Source of the DNA: an uncultured archaeon
GTDB lineage: Archaea > Thermoproteota > Nitrososphaeria > JACIWG01
DNA: 64,000 bases
Assembly (NCBI GenBank): GCA_938034445.1
Contig: CALHLD010000024.1
Coordinates: 1-64,000 of the forward strand
Direction: 5' to 3'
This document shows positions 28,249-36,248 of this stretch, piece by piece. Made by a program: the position numbers and the translations under genes. The notes beneath the pieces are model-generated. The model did not search any database. It saw only the letters and a list, made by a program, of their open reading frames with translations, and had not been told where the DNA came from. Within the stretch, counting starts at the first letter, position 1. Each line of letters begins with the position of its first letter.

Positions 28249-29352
28249 TTAGTAAAACTCTTCGATCAACCATTTATGGAATTCTTCATTTGATTGGAAA
28301 GTGTTTATCATAAAAGGTGATGTGGTAATTCTCCTTGAGACGCCCTCATAGCTTATCCTGGAGTTCCAATATTTCTCGTGCAGTCTCTTCGCTTCCTCGA
28401 ATGGCAAGAAGACGATTCTATTATCACCCTTCGTTATTACGTCCCAGTCTACTATCGCTATCCTGTCACCGCTTTCTTTTATGACCACACATCCGTGGCG
28501 GTCACCTCTGTCCAAGAGGGTGATGGAAAGGTAGCCGGTGGGAAGACTCCTCCCCGCTATGTCATAGTATGCGTAGTAGAGAGACACTAGGACAGTCGCA
28601 TAATCCCAGCAGACACCCCTCTTATACCTGAAGCTTATCGGAGCGCCCCACACAGTTATGTTTATTACATCATAGTCTTTCACTTCCTTGAGAAATCGGT
28701 CTCCCATCTTGGTCAGTGGATACCACCAAGTCCCAACCATGATGAAGGTCAGGTTCTCTTGTGCCGGCGATGGAGACGTGTAGTTAAAGTCCCTGCGCCA
28801 AGCCTCATAGATACTGTAGAGGTCTGAGTAGAAGTCCCCATCGCTTCCGTCCCATCCACCCGTTACATTATAGACGTATTCCTTCATCTCCTTGTCGTAG
28901 GCATATGTCGATCTGTTAATGAACTCATAGAAGCTCATCAGCGTGAAGGTGTTGTTCTCACTGCATGTGGGTCCCCCGGCCAAGGTGTAGTTGCATGGGA
29001 CGATTAGCTTGTTCGCGATAAACTTCAATACTCGAGCCAGCTTACTATTAGCCTCCAAGACCTCATGATAACTATCGACTAGATTCTGATATTTCCCCTT
29101 GGCCTCGGATGCCTGGAGTGTGAGGTTTTCGTTAAGCTTGGCCAGCTGCTCGTAATCCTTCCTCAACTTGTCATACATGTCTTGAAGGGAGTAATAGGCT
29201 CCCTCGAGATTATGATACTCATCCATCTTCAGCATCAGCTTATTCTTGAGTTCCTGAGTTTCTCGGCTAAAGATAACATATGTGTAAAAGTTCATTCCCA
29301 CTAAAAGCAAAATTACAACAAGTACTACTGCCAAAAGACTCCTACTACTCAT
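28249..29352 (-). CDS. membrane-anchored transglutaminase-like cysteine protease-fold protein
   Basis: An N-terminal membrane anchor (SLLAVVLVVILLLVGMNFY) is followed by a coiled coil (about residues 30-100) and a C-terminal transglutaminase-like domain with the catalytic triad visible: Cys in RGVCWDYATVL, His in RHGCVVI and Asp in AIVDWDV. The catalytic domain is predicted to face outside the cell. It could act as a peptidase or crosslinker; the substrate is unknown. Base composition is clearly more GC-rich than the flanking DNA, which suggests transfer. ATG 29352 preferred over TTG 29364. Confidence 0.8.
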   Translation of the reverse strand: MSSRSLLAVVLVVILLLVGMNFYTYVIFSRETQELKNKLMLKMDEYHNLEGAYYSLQDMYDKLRKDYEQLAKLNENLTLQASEAKGKYQNLVDSYHEVLEANSKLARVLKFIANKLIVPCNYTLAGGPTCSENNTFTLMSFYEFINRSTYAYDKEMKEYVYNVTGGWDGSDGDFYSDLYSIYEAWRRDFNYTSPSPAQENLTFIMVGTWWYPLTKMGDRFLKEVKDYDVINITVWGAPISFRYKRGVCWDYATVLVSLYYAYYDIAGRSLPTGYLSITLLDRGDRHGCVVIKESGDRIAIVDWDVITKGDNRIVFLPFEEAKRLHEKYWNSRISYEGVSRRITTSPFMINTFQSNEEFHKWLIEEFY

Positions 29353-29395
29353 AACACAACCCAACCAAGGAGAACTGCAACCACACTTTTAAATA

Positions 29396-29995
29396 TTGAA
29401 TTCTATCCTCAAAGATGAAGAGTGGGCTCCGATCAAGCTTTTTCTACCCTAAAGGCTAGAGTTGATAGGCCTGGAGCTAACCATAAACTTATCATCAATG
29501 GAATCCTCTATGTTTTAACTGCTATATGAAACGCCCATCCGCTATAGTTCTTACTAGACATGTTAGAAGAGACTGAAAGCTGGCAATAAAAAGGCGTATA
29601 AGATAGAATGTTCAAAGTTCTATCATTAATGAAAAAATCTGTATAGAAGTATTATATTAACAGCTTGACAGTGGAGGTTAAAAAGGGAGAGCTACTAGGA
29701 TATAATGAATTTTGCATAAATAGGCTCAAAAATATTATATGTATGCGTAAACGAGCATAATTCAAAGCGTTCAATAAACTATTAGAAAACTTGAGAAGCC
29801 TACAAGAAACTTTACGCCGATTCTGCATACGATACTGGAGCCCTTAAGGGATAAACTATCATCTATGAGCATTTAAGTAAAAATGCCCTGAATCCCAAGA
29901 ATGGAAGGAGAACCATCACATATAAAGTCGGTTTATAAGCAGACGCTATTGGCTGTCGAAAGGTTCTACACATTGCTTAAAAAGCTTGAAGAAGG
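29396..29995 (+). pseudogene. IS5-type transposase relic
   Basis: Pieces of one transposase can be read in order on the plus strand in different frames: LKDEEWAPIKLFLP (29408 on), NHKLIINGILYVLTA, YADSAYDTGAL (29813-29845, the second catalytic Asp region) and AVERFYTLLKKLEEG (29952-29996, C-terminal region). Stops and frameshifts separate them and the middle is largely unreadable, so the gene is dead. The pieces match the IS5/IS1031 pattern. Terminal inverted repeats were not found by eye. Confidence 0.7.
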
Positions 29996-30015
29996 TAATC
30001 ATAAGGTATAAAATT

Positions 30016-30027
30016 TTTGGTAGCCCG
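30016..30027. repeat. right 12-bp direct repeat (putative att in tRNA-Gln)
   Basis: TTTGGTAGCCCG covers the encoded CCA, the discriminator and the start of the 3' acceptor strand of tRNA-Gln. It is identical to 25677-25688. Confidence 0.5.
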
Positions 30028-30110
30028 GGAGAGATTCGAACTCTCGTCGGCGGGTTTCTTCAGCTTAGGCTTCCAAAGCCCGCTATGCTTGACCGCTACA
30101 CCACCGGGCT
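30021..30110 (-). tRNA. tRNA-Gln(UUG) with a 17-nt intron
   Basis: Acceptor AGCCCGG/CCGGGCU, D arm GUAGC..., anticodon stem GCGGG/CCCGC and T arm GAGAG/CUCUC around UUCGAAU are intact. The anticodon loop is split after G37. Removing 17 bases (30056-30072) leaves the loop CUUUGGA with anticodon UUG. The 3' CCA is genome-encoded, unlike in the other tRNAs here. Its 3' end faces the decayed element. Confidence 0.93.
30056..30072 (-). other. BHB intron of tRNA-Gln
   Basis: Canonical archaeal splice structure: outer helix GCGGG/CCCGC, central helix CUUU/GAAG (one G-U), 3-nt bulges GGA and AAA, and inner helix AGC/GCU with loop CUAA. Cleavage between bulge bases two and three removes 17 nt at the standard 37/38 site. 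Confidence 0.88.
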
Positions 30111-30136
30111 GTCTATTCCCATGGCAATTAGATGGT

Positions 30137-31198
30137 TTAAACTTTTTCTCCAAAAACCTCTATTTTAGAGATTATCTTCTCTTTTGGGTCTTCCATAGAA
30201 TTCCAAAATGTTTTAATCTTCTTTTCATACCTTATCCTGCTTTCTCTATTATAGAGAAAATGTCTTATTATTTTAATTACATGTTTCGGATTTTTAGGTC
30301 TTATTACAAACCCTTTTTTTATTAGAAAATTTTCTATTAAAGTAGGTTTTCCAGGGAACAAGGATATAGAAGGAATAGCCAACAGAGCAGCTTCATGAGT
30401 CATGGTACCACCAAAACCTATGAAAACATCTGAAAACCTTAATAAACTTGGCCCTTCAACAACATGTTCAGGTAAGATTATCTTTTCATCTAGCTCCTGC
30501 TTAATATGATAGAATTGGTTTGGATAGCGGGCTAACACTACTATGTTAGCCTTATCCTGAAACTCTTTCACAATATTTTTTAGCACCTCAAATACATTTA
30601 TTCTGTTTTCGCCTAAAAGGTATGAGGCATACTCCTCATGCATTCTAATAGTTATGGTTACCTTTTTTGTCAGATTTAGTTCGTCTTTAATGTCTCTAAA
30701 TTTCCAATCTTTTATCCATATTGCTGCATCCAAACACTTATATTTTACTATATTTTTTCTCGCTATCCCATAGCATGTCCAATATTTTTCTGAAATTATC
30801 CATGGTGTAAAAAGAAGCTTTGATAGGGGAACAGCTAATTTAGATGCATGAACAGCATGAGGGCTATCGCTAAACATTATATGGGGTATACCCATTCCAT
30901 AAGAAACTCGAGCACATTCTGGTGAAGAAAATGATATTGACAGATCAAACTTTTCCTCTTTAACAATGTTCGCTAGAAGCTCAATTCTTTTAGAACTTTC
31001 AATAAGTTTCTCGTATGGTGTTAAACCATGCTTACCAACCACGACAAGCTTATAGCCAATCATTGAACCTACTTCAAAACCACCATATCCAGACCTAGTA
31101 GTTGAAAAAACGTCATGCCCTCTTTCCTTTAACCATTGGCTTATTACATTAAAGAACAGCGCCTGCTTTGGAGTAAGTACATCAATCCAAATTTTCAT
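30137..31198 (-). CDS. DUF354 family glycosyltransferase-like protein
   Basis: The start MKIWIDVLTPKQALFFNVISQ and the block HDVFSTTRSGYG are diagnostic of DUF354, a two-domain GT-B-like family seen in archaeal polysaccharide loci. SPECARVSYGMGIPHIMFSDSPHA and the C-terminal FSDVFIGFGGTMTHEAALLAIPSI (donor-binding like) are also typical. I start it at ATG 31198, giving 353 residues; longer frames overlap the divergent gene. It probably acts with the adjacent sugar-nucleotide genes; the exact reaction is unknown. Confidence 0.82.
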   Translation of the reverse strand: MKIWIDVLTPKQALFFNVISQWLKERGHDVFSTTRSGYGGFEVGSMIGYKLVVVGKHGLTPYEKLIESSKRIELLANIVKEEKFDLSISFSSPECARVSYGMGIPHIMFSDSPHAVHASKLAVPLSKLLFTPWIISEKYWTCYGIARKNIVKYKCLDAAIWIKDWKFRDIKDELNLTKKVTITIRMHEEYASYLLGENRINVFEVLKNIVKEFQDKANIVVLARYPNQFYHIKQELDEKIILPEHVVEGPSLLRFSDVFIGFGGTMTHEAALLAIPSISLFPGKPTLIENFLIKKGFVIRPKNPKHVIKIIRHFLYNRESRIRYEKKIKTFWNSMEDPKEKIISKIEVFGEKV

Positions 31199-31247
31199 AT
31201 CTTTACACAAAACTATAATAGTTGAGGTTTTTAAATTTGTTGATGTC

Positions 31248-32369
31248 ATGGAAAAAACTTGGTTTACAGTATATGGTTTAAGTACAGAAGGATATGAGAT
31301 TACCTTAAAAGCTTTAGAAAAAGGATATACAGTTTCAATAGTAGATGAAAAACTGAATTCCCCTATTAAGTTTAGCAAAAGGATTTTGAATTATAAAAGC
31401 GTTGACGAATTTTTTGGAGAGGAAAACTTGGCAGAAATAACGTCTTTAGATGAGGTAATAGCCAAGACTAAGTTCATCCTATTCTGCCCAAAAATTAGAT
31501 GTGAGATAGAAGAAGTACAAAATTATTATGAAAAAATGTTAAGGGAAGTATCCCAAAAAATTGTAAAATACAGTATAGTATTTTTCTGGATACCTTTAGG
31601 TGAAAATGGACAAGAAAGGATAGCCAGAATCGTTTATGATTATTCTGGATTAAAAGAAAATGAGCTAGGGATTATCTTTCTACCACCATTTTTTGAGACA
31701 GACACAAACTATGCTGGAACAATAGGTAATGTGGAAGAGGGAATAAAATTTTGGAGAGAACTTGCAAACGTTAACATAAGCCCATTAACTTTAGAGAAAG
31801 CTGAGAGAAAATTCAGTTTAATGGTGTTGGAAAAAATTTCAAGGTATACAACCCAAATGATAACACTTTCTGATAAAGACATATCATCAGAAAGTCAACA
31901 TTATTTTAATGATATTTTTTCATACTACACCGATTTAAAGTTGATATATTACACAACTAAGAGGGGAACGCCGTTAAAAAGCTTCTCAGGCACACTTCTG
32001 AGAAATATCGAAAGCTATCCTAAGAATTTAGTCAACTACATAAAGAACATTGTTAAAGAGAAAAAACTTAAACCAAGTAGGGTTAGAGTGATCGTTTTAT
32101 GGAGTAAAAGTAGTTATCATGTTAGACCAGATTTCGATGAAGCGGGAAACAAGTTTATGATAATGTTGCAAGACGTTTTCCCGGACGTTCAACTACTTTC
32201 TTCGGATCAGCTACTTCATAAAAAACTTTTAACAACCTTTAATAGAAATATTTGCATCGTAGTAGCATGTTCGGAGAAGGATTTTAGAGTTTTAGAACAG
32301 CAATCTATTCAAAGCAGAGATAAAGTTATGGTTATTAAAGCCACTTTACCACCATCTAGGTTAGAGTAA
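31248..32369 (+). CDS. nucleotide-sugar dehydrogenase-like protein, divergent
   Basis: An N-terminal Rossmann-like segment (FTVYGLSTEGYEITLKALEKGYTVSIVDE) resembles UDP-glucose/UDP-ManNAc dehydrogenases, and the layout of about 370 residues with a C-terminal alpha/beta domain agrees. However, the catalytic cysteine motif (GGxCxPKD) is not visible and the dinucleotide glycines are changed, so activity is doubtful. It starts a plus-strand operon followed, two bases later, by the Gfo/Idh/MocA gene. Low certainty on family; high certainty it is a gene. Confidence 0.6.
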   Translation: MEKTWFTVYGLSTEGYEITLKALEKGYTVSIVDEKLNSPIKFSKRILNYKSVDEFFGEENLAEITSLDEVIAKTKFILFCPKIRCEIEEVQNYYEKMLREVSQKIVKYSIVFFWIPLGENGQERIARIVYDYSGLKENELGIIFLPPFFETDTNYAGTIGNVEEGIKFWRELANVNISPLTLEKAERKFSLMVLEKISRYTTQMITLSDKDISSESQHYFNDIFSYYTDLKLIYYTTKRGTPLKSFSGTLLRNIESYPKNLVNYIKNIVKEKKLKPSRVRVIVLWSKSSYHVRPDFDEAGNKFMIMLQDVFPDVQLLSSDQLLHKKLLTTFNRNICIVVACSEKDFRVLEQQSIQSRDKVMVIKATLPPSRLE

Positions 32370-32371
32370 AT

Positions 32372-33316
32372 TTGTCTAACATAAGGATAGGTGTGATAGG
32401 GATAGGAGGGTGGGGTAAAAATCATGTTAGAGTACTAAATGAGCTTAAAGCTTTAGAAGCAATATGTGATTTGAATGAAGAAAAGGTTAAAGAATATTCT
32501 AGAAAATATCAGGTTCACGGTTACACTGATTTAGATAAGTTTTTAGAGCATGAATTAGATGGCGTAATTGTTAGCACACCAACAAAAACCCATTATGAAA
32601 TTGCATTAAAATCCATTGAAAAAGGACTTAATGTTATGGTTGAAAAACCATTCACGTATGAAATTGAAGAGGGTGAAAAACTGGTAAAAAGAGCTAAAGA
32701 AAAAAATGTCATCCTAACCGTTGGATTCATTGAAAGATTTAATCCAGCTATGAGGGAAGTTAAAAAGCTTGTTGCAGAAGGAACAATCGGCTCACCCTTA
32801 TATCTTCTTTTCACTAGAGAAAATCGATGGCCGGTACACATTATTGATGTAGGCGTAATTTTAGATACAGCAATACATGATATAGATTTGTCAAGATGGT
32901 TTTTTGAAGAGGAACCTTCAATGGTCTTTGCACGAATGGGTTCCTTTGGAACAAAACATGAGAGAGTTGCAGCATTAGTCTTAGGCTTTTCGAAAGAAAA
33001 AACATCACTTATAATATCTAATTGGATAACTCCAAGAAAGGTGAGAGAGTTAGAGATTGTAGGCGAAAATGGGACAATATCCTTAAATTTTATTACACAA
33101 GAAATAAGAATAGATTTAGAAGATAAAACGGATATTCCAAGAATGAAATACGAGGAGCCTTTATTATTGGAATTAAAGCATTTTATAGAGTGTATAAAAG
33201 ATGGAAAAAGTCCTGAAGTTTGCGGGGAAGATGGAGTTAAAGCAACTAAAATAGCACATGCAGCATTAGCTTCAAATAAACTTGGCTCAGCAATATTTAT
33301 TCAATTAGGAAAATAG
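32372..33316 (+). CDS. Gfo/Idh/MocA family oxidoreductase (probable UDP-sugar 3-dehydrogenase)
   Basis: Rossmann motif IGVIGIGGWGKNHVRVLNEL, the EKPF motif (VMVEKPFTYEIEEGEKL) with its catalytic-region lysine, and IDVGVILDTAIHDIDLSRWFF with the conserved HD are typical of this family. Beside an N-acetyltransferase with left-handed beta helix, it is most likely the 3-dehydrogenase that prepares UDP-GlcNAc(A) for amination (WlbA/WbpB type), though no aminotransferase is adjacent. Start TTG 32372. Confidence 0.85.
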   Translation: MSNIRIGVIGIGGWGKNHVRVLNELKALEAICDLNEEKVKEYSRKYQVHGYTDLDKFLEHELDGVIVSTPTKTHYEIALKSIEKGLNVMVEKPFTYEIEEGEKLVKRAKEKNVILTVGFIERFNPAMREVKKLVAEGTIGSPLYLLFTRENRWPVHIIDVGVILDTAIHDIDLSRWFFEEEPSMVFARMGSFGTKHERVAALVLGFSKEKTSLIISNWITPRKVRELEIVGENGTISLNFITQEIRIDLEDKTDIPRMKYEEPLLLELKHFIECIKDGKSPEVCGEDGVKATKIAHAALASNKLGSAIFIQLGK

Positions 33317-33332
33317 AATGGTGAGTTAGAAT

Positions 33333-33860
33333 ATGGGAACAAACAATCCTATCAATTATGTTGGCAAAAATGTTAGAATAGGAAAGAATGTTAGAATCTG
33401 GCATTTTACGTATATTGGAGATAATACAGTTATAGGAGATAATGTGACGATAGGTTCACTCTGCCACATAGATTATAATGTTAAAATTGGAAATAATGTG
33501 AGAATTGAGGGCTCATGCTATATACCACCATTAACTATAATAGGAAATAATGTGTTTATCGGACCCGCAACAGTTTTCACAAACGATCCCTATCCTCCAA
33601 GCAAAAGACTAATTGGTGTGATTGTAGAAGATGACGTTATAGTTGGCGCACGTTCAGTTATTAAAGCAGGAGTAAAATTGGGAAAGGGATGTGTGGTGGC
33701 AATGGGATCGGTTGTGACACATGATGTTCCGCCAAATACAGTTGTTTTAGGGAATCCTGCAAAACCTATATACGATAGGAACGTATATGAGAACAAAAAA
33801 AGGAGATGGGAAGAACAAACATCATCTGAATATGCTTTTAACTGCAATACAGTTCCTTAA
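33333..33860 (+). CDS. hexapeptide-repeat acetyltransferase (WbpD/WlbB-like)
   Basis: Repeated IGxNVxIG hexapeptides fill residues about 10-115, forming a left-handed beta helix, with catalytic-type His in LCHIDYN and the GPATVFTNDPYPPSKR loop seen in UDP-2-acetamido-3-amino-glucuronate N-acetyltransferases. The ending VLGNPAKPIYDR is standard. It lies 16 bases after the oxidoreductase, making an amino-sugar modification operon. It converges with the small membrane protein gene, overlapping by 39 bases. Confidence 0.88.
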   Translation: MGTNNPINYVGKNVRIGKNVRIWHFTYIGDNTVIGDNVTIGSLCHIDYNVKIGNNVRIEGSCYIPPLTIIGNNVFIGPATVFTNDPYPPSKRLIGVIVEDDVIVGARSVIKAGVKLGKGCVVAMGSVVTHDVPPNTVVLGNPAKPIYDRNVYENKKRRWEEQTSSEYAFNCNTVP

Positions 33861-34070
33861 AACAAGTAATAAAAGAAGCCATAAAAGGAAAAGAATTGCT
33901 GAAAATACGACTTTCACTACCCCAATTAAAAATCTGTCAAAAAAAGTGTTCAATGGAACTGAGAATGGTACAATAGCTATAAGGATAATATATGATAGGA
34001 AGAGGAAAGTGATCCATGAAAATGTTATCAAAAAAATTAATCGAACAACATTATTCAATTTTTTCACCAT
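33822..34070 (-). CDS. small membrane protein downstream of the GlcNAc-phosphotransferase
   Basis: This 82-residue protein has two hydrophobic helices (about 11-35 and 50-72). Its ATG (34070) overlaps the end of the phosphotransferase gene (ATGAAATGGTGA arrangement), so translation is likely coupled. No family recognised. The membrane profile and overlap argue that it is real, but it also overlaps the convergent acetyltransferase end. Confidence 0.55.
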   Translation of the reverse strand: MVKKLNNVVRLIFLITFSWITFLFLSYIILIAIVPFSVPLNTFFDRFLIGVVKVVFSAILFLLWLLLLLVLRNCIAVKSIFR

Positions 34071-35044
34071 TTCATTAATAATGAGGTTACAATCGCTAAA
34101 AGCGAGCTATATACAAAAAGTAACAAGATACGCTTAGCGGCAGAATGTTCCGACATAGGACCGTCTGCAACAATAAGTCTAGCAAGAGTTATAGGAGCAG
34201 ACCTACTCTTAGAGACTTCAAGTAGTCCTTCTTTATTTAACACGATAGGCCTTTCCTTTATTTGCCTATGCTCAATAAATCCCTTTATACTTGCAAGTAT
34301 ATAAAAGCCGTTTAATATAGCTGGAAGAAAAGTGATTAATGAGGGAACCTCCGTTCTAGTTATTATTGTGCTTGCACCAAAGAATGCGCCCAAAGTAAGA
34401 CTTCCAGAATCACCTGCAAATATTCTTGAAGGATATTTGTTAAAAATGTAGAATGCAAGAGAAACTGTAAAGAGTGTTAGAGGAAAGATGATATTACTAA
34501 AATTTCCTGATATTAATGTAACAGTAAGCTGTGAAAATGCTAAAATTGTACAAACACCACTAACTGTACCATTATATACATCAATCATGTTTATTGCATT
34601 TGCGACAACGGGAATAGTAACAAGAACCAGTAGAGGATAAACTATTGTCAATCTAGTTGAACCAATAAAAGGGAATGCTATTGAAGGAGTATATGTTCCA
34701 AAAACCAGTATGGGAAAAGAGCCTAAAGCAGTTAATGCCATCTTCAAAAAACCACTTAATACCCTTAAATCATCGACTAATCCAATTACGAAAATTATTA
34801 ATGTAACTAAGAAGACTACAAGATATTTTAAATCTGAAGTTAGAAAATATAGTGATAACATTGGGAAAATTAGACCGGCAAAAATAGCTGGGCCAGCAGG
34901 TTTAGGAACCAACCTCTGATCTCTTTTATGGAAATCTTTAACAACCATATTTCGTTTGTATAGAAAAGGAATGAGCCATGCTATGGTAAAAAAGGTGATT
35001 ATAAACGATAGTATAGGAAGAATGAAATAGGCTAGTTGTAGCAA
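34064..35044 (-). CDS. glycosyltransferase family 4 (MraY/WecA/AglH-like GlcNAc-1-phosphate transferase)
   Basis: A polytopic membrane protein with about ten helices. Signature loops are present: the paired Asp in IGLVDDLRVLSG, NMIDVYNGTVSG and FAGDSGSLTLGAFFG, followed by a basic-histidine loop GFIEHRQIKERP. These enzymes transfer sugar-1-phosphate from UDP-GlcNAc to a polyprenyl (dolichyl) phosphate, the first step of N-glycan or surface glycan synthesis. It is convergent to the amino-sugar operon and likely uses its product or supplies the same glycan. Confidence 0.9.
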   Translation of the reverse strand: MLQLAYFILPILSFIITFFTIAWLIPFLYKRNMVVKDFHKRDQRLVPKPAGPAIFAGLIFPMLSLYFLTSDLKYLVVFLVTLIIFVIGLVDDLRVLSGFLKMALTALGSFPILVFGTYTPSIAFPFIGSTRLTIVYPLLVLVTIPVVANAINMIDVYNGTVSGVCTILAFSQLTVTLISGNFSNIIFPLTLFTVSLAFYIFNKYPSRIFAGDSGSLTLGAFFGASTIITRTEVPSLITFLPAILNGFYILASIKGFIEHRQIKERPIVLNKEGLLEVSKSRSAPITLARLIVADGPMSEHSAAKRILLLFVYSSLLAIVTSLLMKW

Positions 35045-35088
35045 TTTTATTCCGACTTTAGGTTTAAATCATAGGCTTAAAAAAGATA

Positions 35089-36123
35089 ATGTTGGGAAAT
35101 ATGAGACATATAGAGTGGACAGGAGAATTTTTGAAAATAATAGATCAAAGAAAATTGCCTGGAAAAGTAGATTATGTTTGCCTTGAAAATCTTGAGGAAT
35201 TCTATAAAGCAATAGTTGAAATGAAAGTAAGAGGAGCACCCCTTATAGGTGTTGTGGGAGCCTTTGCGATAGCCCTTCTAGCACAAAAAATAAAGGCAGA
35301 CAGTAGAGAGGAATTTTTAAAGAAAATAGAAGATGGAGTGAACTACATTTTAGGAAGTAGGCCAACAGCATATAACTTACAGTATTGTGTAAACTTTGTT
35401 TATAATGGAATTAGAGAATATGAACATATAGAGGACATGAAAAGAGTGGCCATAGAAAAAGCACAGGAGCTTATTAAAGTAGAAATGGAAAATAGTAGAA
35501 GAATTGGGGAATATGGTGAAAAACTTTTAAACGATGGTGACAGAATTTTAACACACTGTAATGCGGGGGAACTTGCTACAATAGCATATGGTACTGCACT
35601 AGCACCAATAAGGATAGCGTATGAAAAAGGAAAGTGTGTGTATGTTATAGTTACAGAAACAAGGCCGGCTCAACAGGGGGCGAGACTAACAGCATGGGAG
35701 CTTTTAAAAGAAAAGATACCTGTCACAGTTATCGCAGATACAGCTGTTGGACATATAATGTCTAAGGGAATGATTGATAAGATTATTGTTGGAGCTGATA
35801 GAATAACTAGGGAAGGATATGTATTTAATAAGATTGGAACATATCAGATTGCGATATTAGCTAAGGAACATAATTTACCATTTTATGTTGCAGCACCAAC
35901 ATCAACCTTTGACACAAATATAGACCATGATAAAGTAGTTATAGAAGAAAGAGATGCAAATGAGATAGTATTTGCTGGGAGAAAGAGAATTGTGGCTAAA
36001 GGTGTCAAAGTGTATAACCCAGTTTTCGATAAAACACCTCCAAACCTTATTAGAGCTATAATAACCGAAAAAGGAATAATTTATCCTCCATTCGAAAAAA
36101 GTATAAGTAAGCTTTTTTCCTAG
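35089..36123 (+). CDS. mtnA: methylthioribose-1-phosphate isomerase / eIF2B-like isomerase
   Basis: KVRGAPLIGVVGAFAIAL, SRPTAYNLQYCVN, catalytic Cys in LTHCNAGELATIAYGTAL, Asp in VGADRITREGYVFNKIGTYQIA and FYVAAPTSTFD are the MtnA pattern. It isomerises MTR-1-P to MTRu-1-P in methionine salvage. Related ribose-1,5-bisphosphate isomerases share the fold, but the N-terminal half here favours MtnA. The start may be ATG 35089 or 35101; a TATA-like stretch lies just upstream. Length 344. Confidence 0.88.
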   Translation: MLGNMRHIEWTGEFLKIIDQRKLPGKVDYVCLENLEEFYKAIVEMKVRGAPLIGVVGAFAIALLAQKIKADSREEFLKKIEDGVNYILGSRPTAYNLQYCVNFVYNGIREYEHIEDMKRVAIEKAQELIKVEMENSRRIGEYGEKLLNDGDRILTHCNAGELATIAYGTALAPIRIAYEKGKCVYVIVTETRPAQQGARLTAWELLKEKIPVTVIADTAVGHIMSKGMIDKIIVGADRITREGYVFNKIGTYQIAILAKEHNLPFYVAAPTSTFDTNIDHDKVVIEERDANEIVFAGRKRIVAKGVKVYNPVFDKTPPNLIRAIITEKGIIYPPFEKSISKLFS

Positions 36124-36142
36124 TCAAAATTATGAGGGAAAT

Positions 36143-36218
36143 GGGCTCGTGGCCTAGAATGGACTAAGGCATCGGCCTTCGGAGCCGAAGATCGTGGGTT
36201 CAAGTCCCACCGAGCCCG
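36143..36218 (+). tRNA. tRNA-Arg(UCG)
   Basis: Acceptor GGGCUCG/CGAGCCC, anticodon stem UCGGC/GCCGA with loop CUUCGGA (UCG), T arm GUGGG/CCCAC around UUCAAGU. No intron. It starts 20 bases after the mtnA stop codon. Confidence 0.95.
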
Positions 36219-36248
36219 TTAAATTAGAGTACGAATGTTTGGAAATCT

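Larger units (their letters stand above)
25677..30027. mobile_element. decayed integrated element at tRNA-Gln
   Basis: The 12-base direct repeat TTTGGTAGCCCG occurs at 25677-25688 and 30016-30027. The right copy is the 3' end of tRNA-Gln (acceptor, discriminator and encoded CCA); the left copy is the 3' end of a decayed tRNA-Gln-like sequence. Between them lie an integrase-like relic, an IS5-type transposase relic and two genes visibly richer in G+C than the AT-rich surroundings, with long stretches without genes. This is the layout expected of an element that integrated at the 3' end of a tRNA gene. The element's identity is unknown. Confidence 0.5.

Noticed and set aside
33590-33847. Antisense ORF opposite the hexapeptide acetyltransferase
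   Set aside because: A shadow of the repeated IGxN hexapeptide codons, giving long stop-free antisense frames.
33787-34137. Plus-strand ORF of 116 codons overlapping the acetyltransferase end
   Set aside because: It runs across the 3' ends of two real genes, is very lysine-rich and lies opposite a membrane protein ORF coupled to the phosphotransferase.
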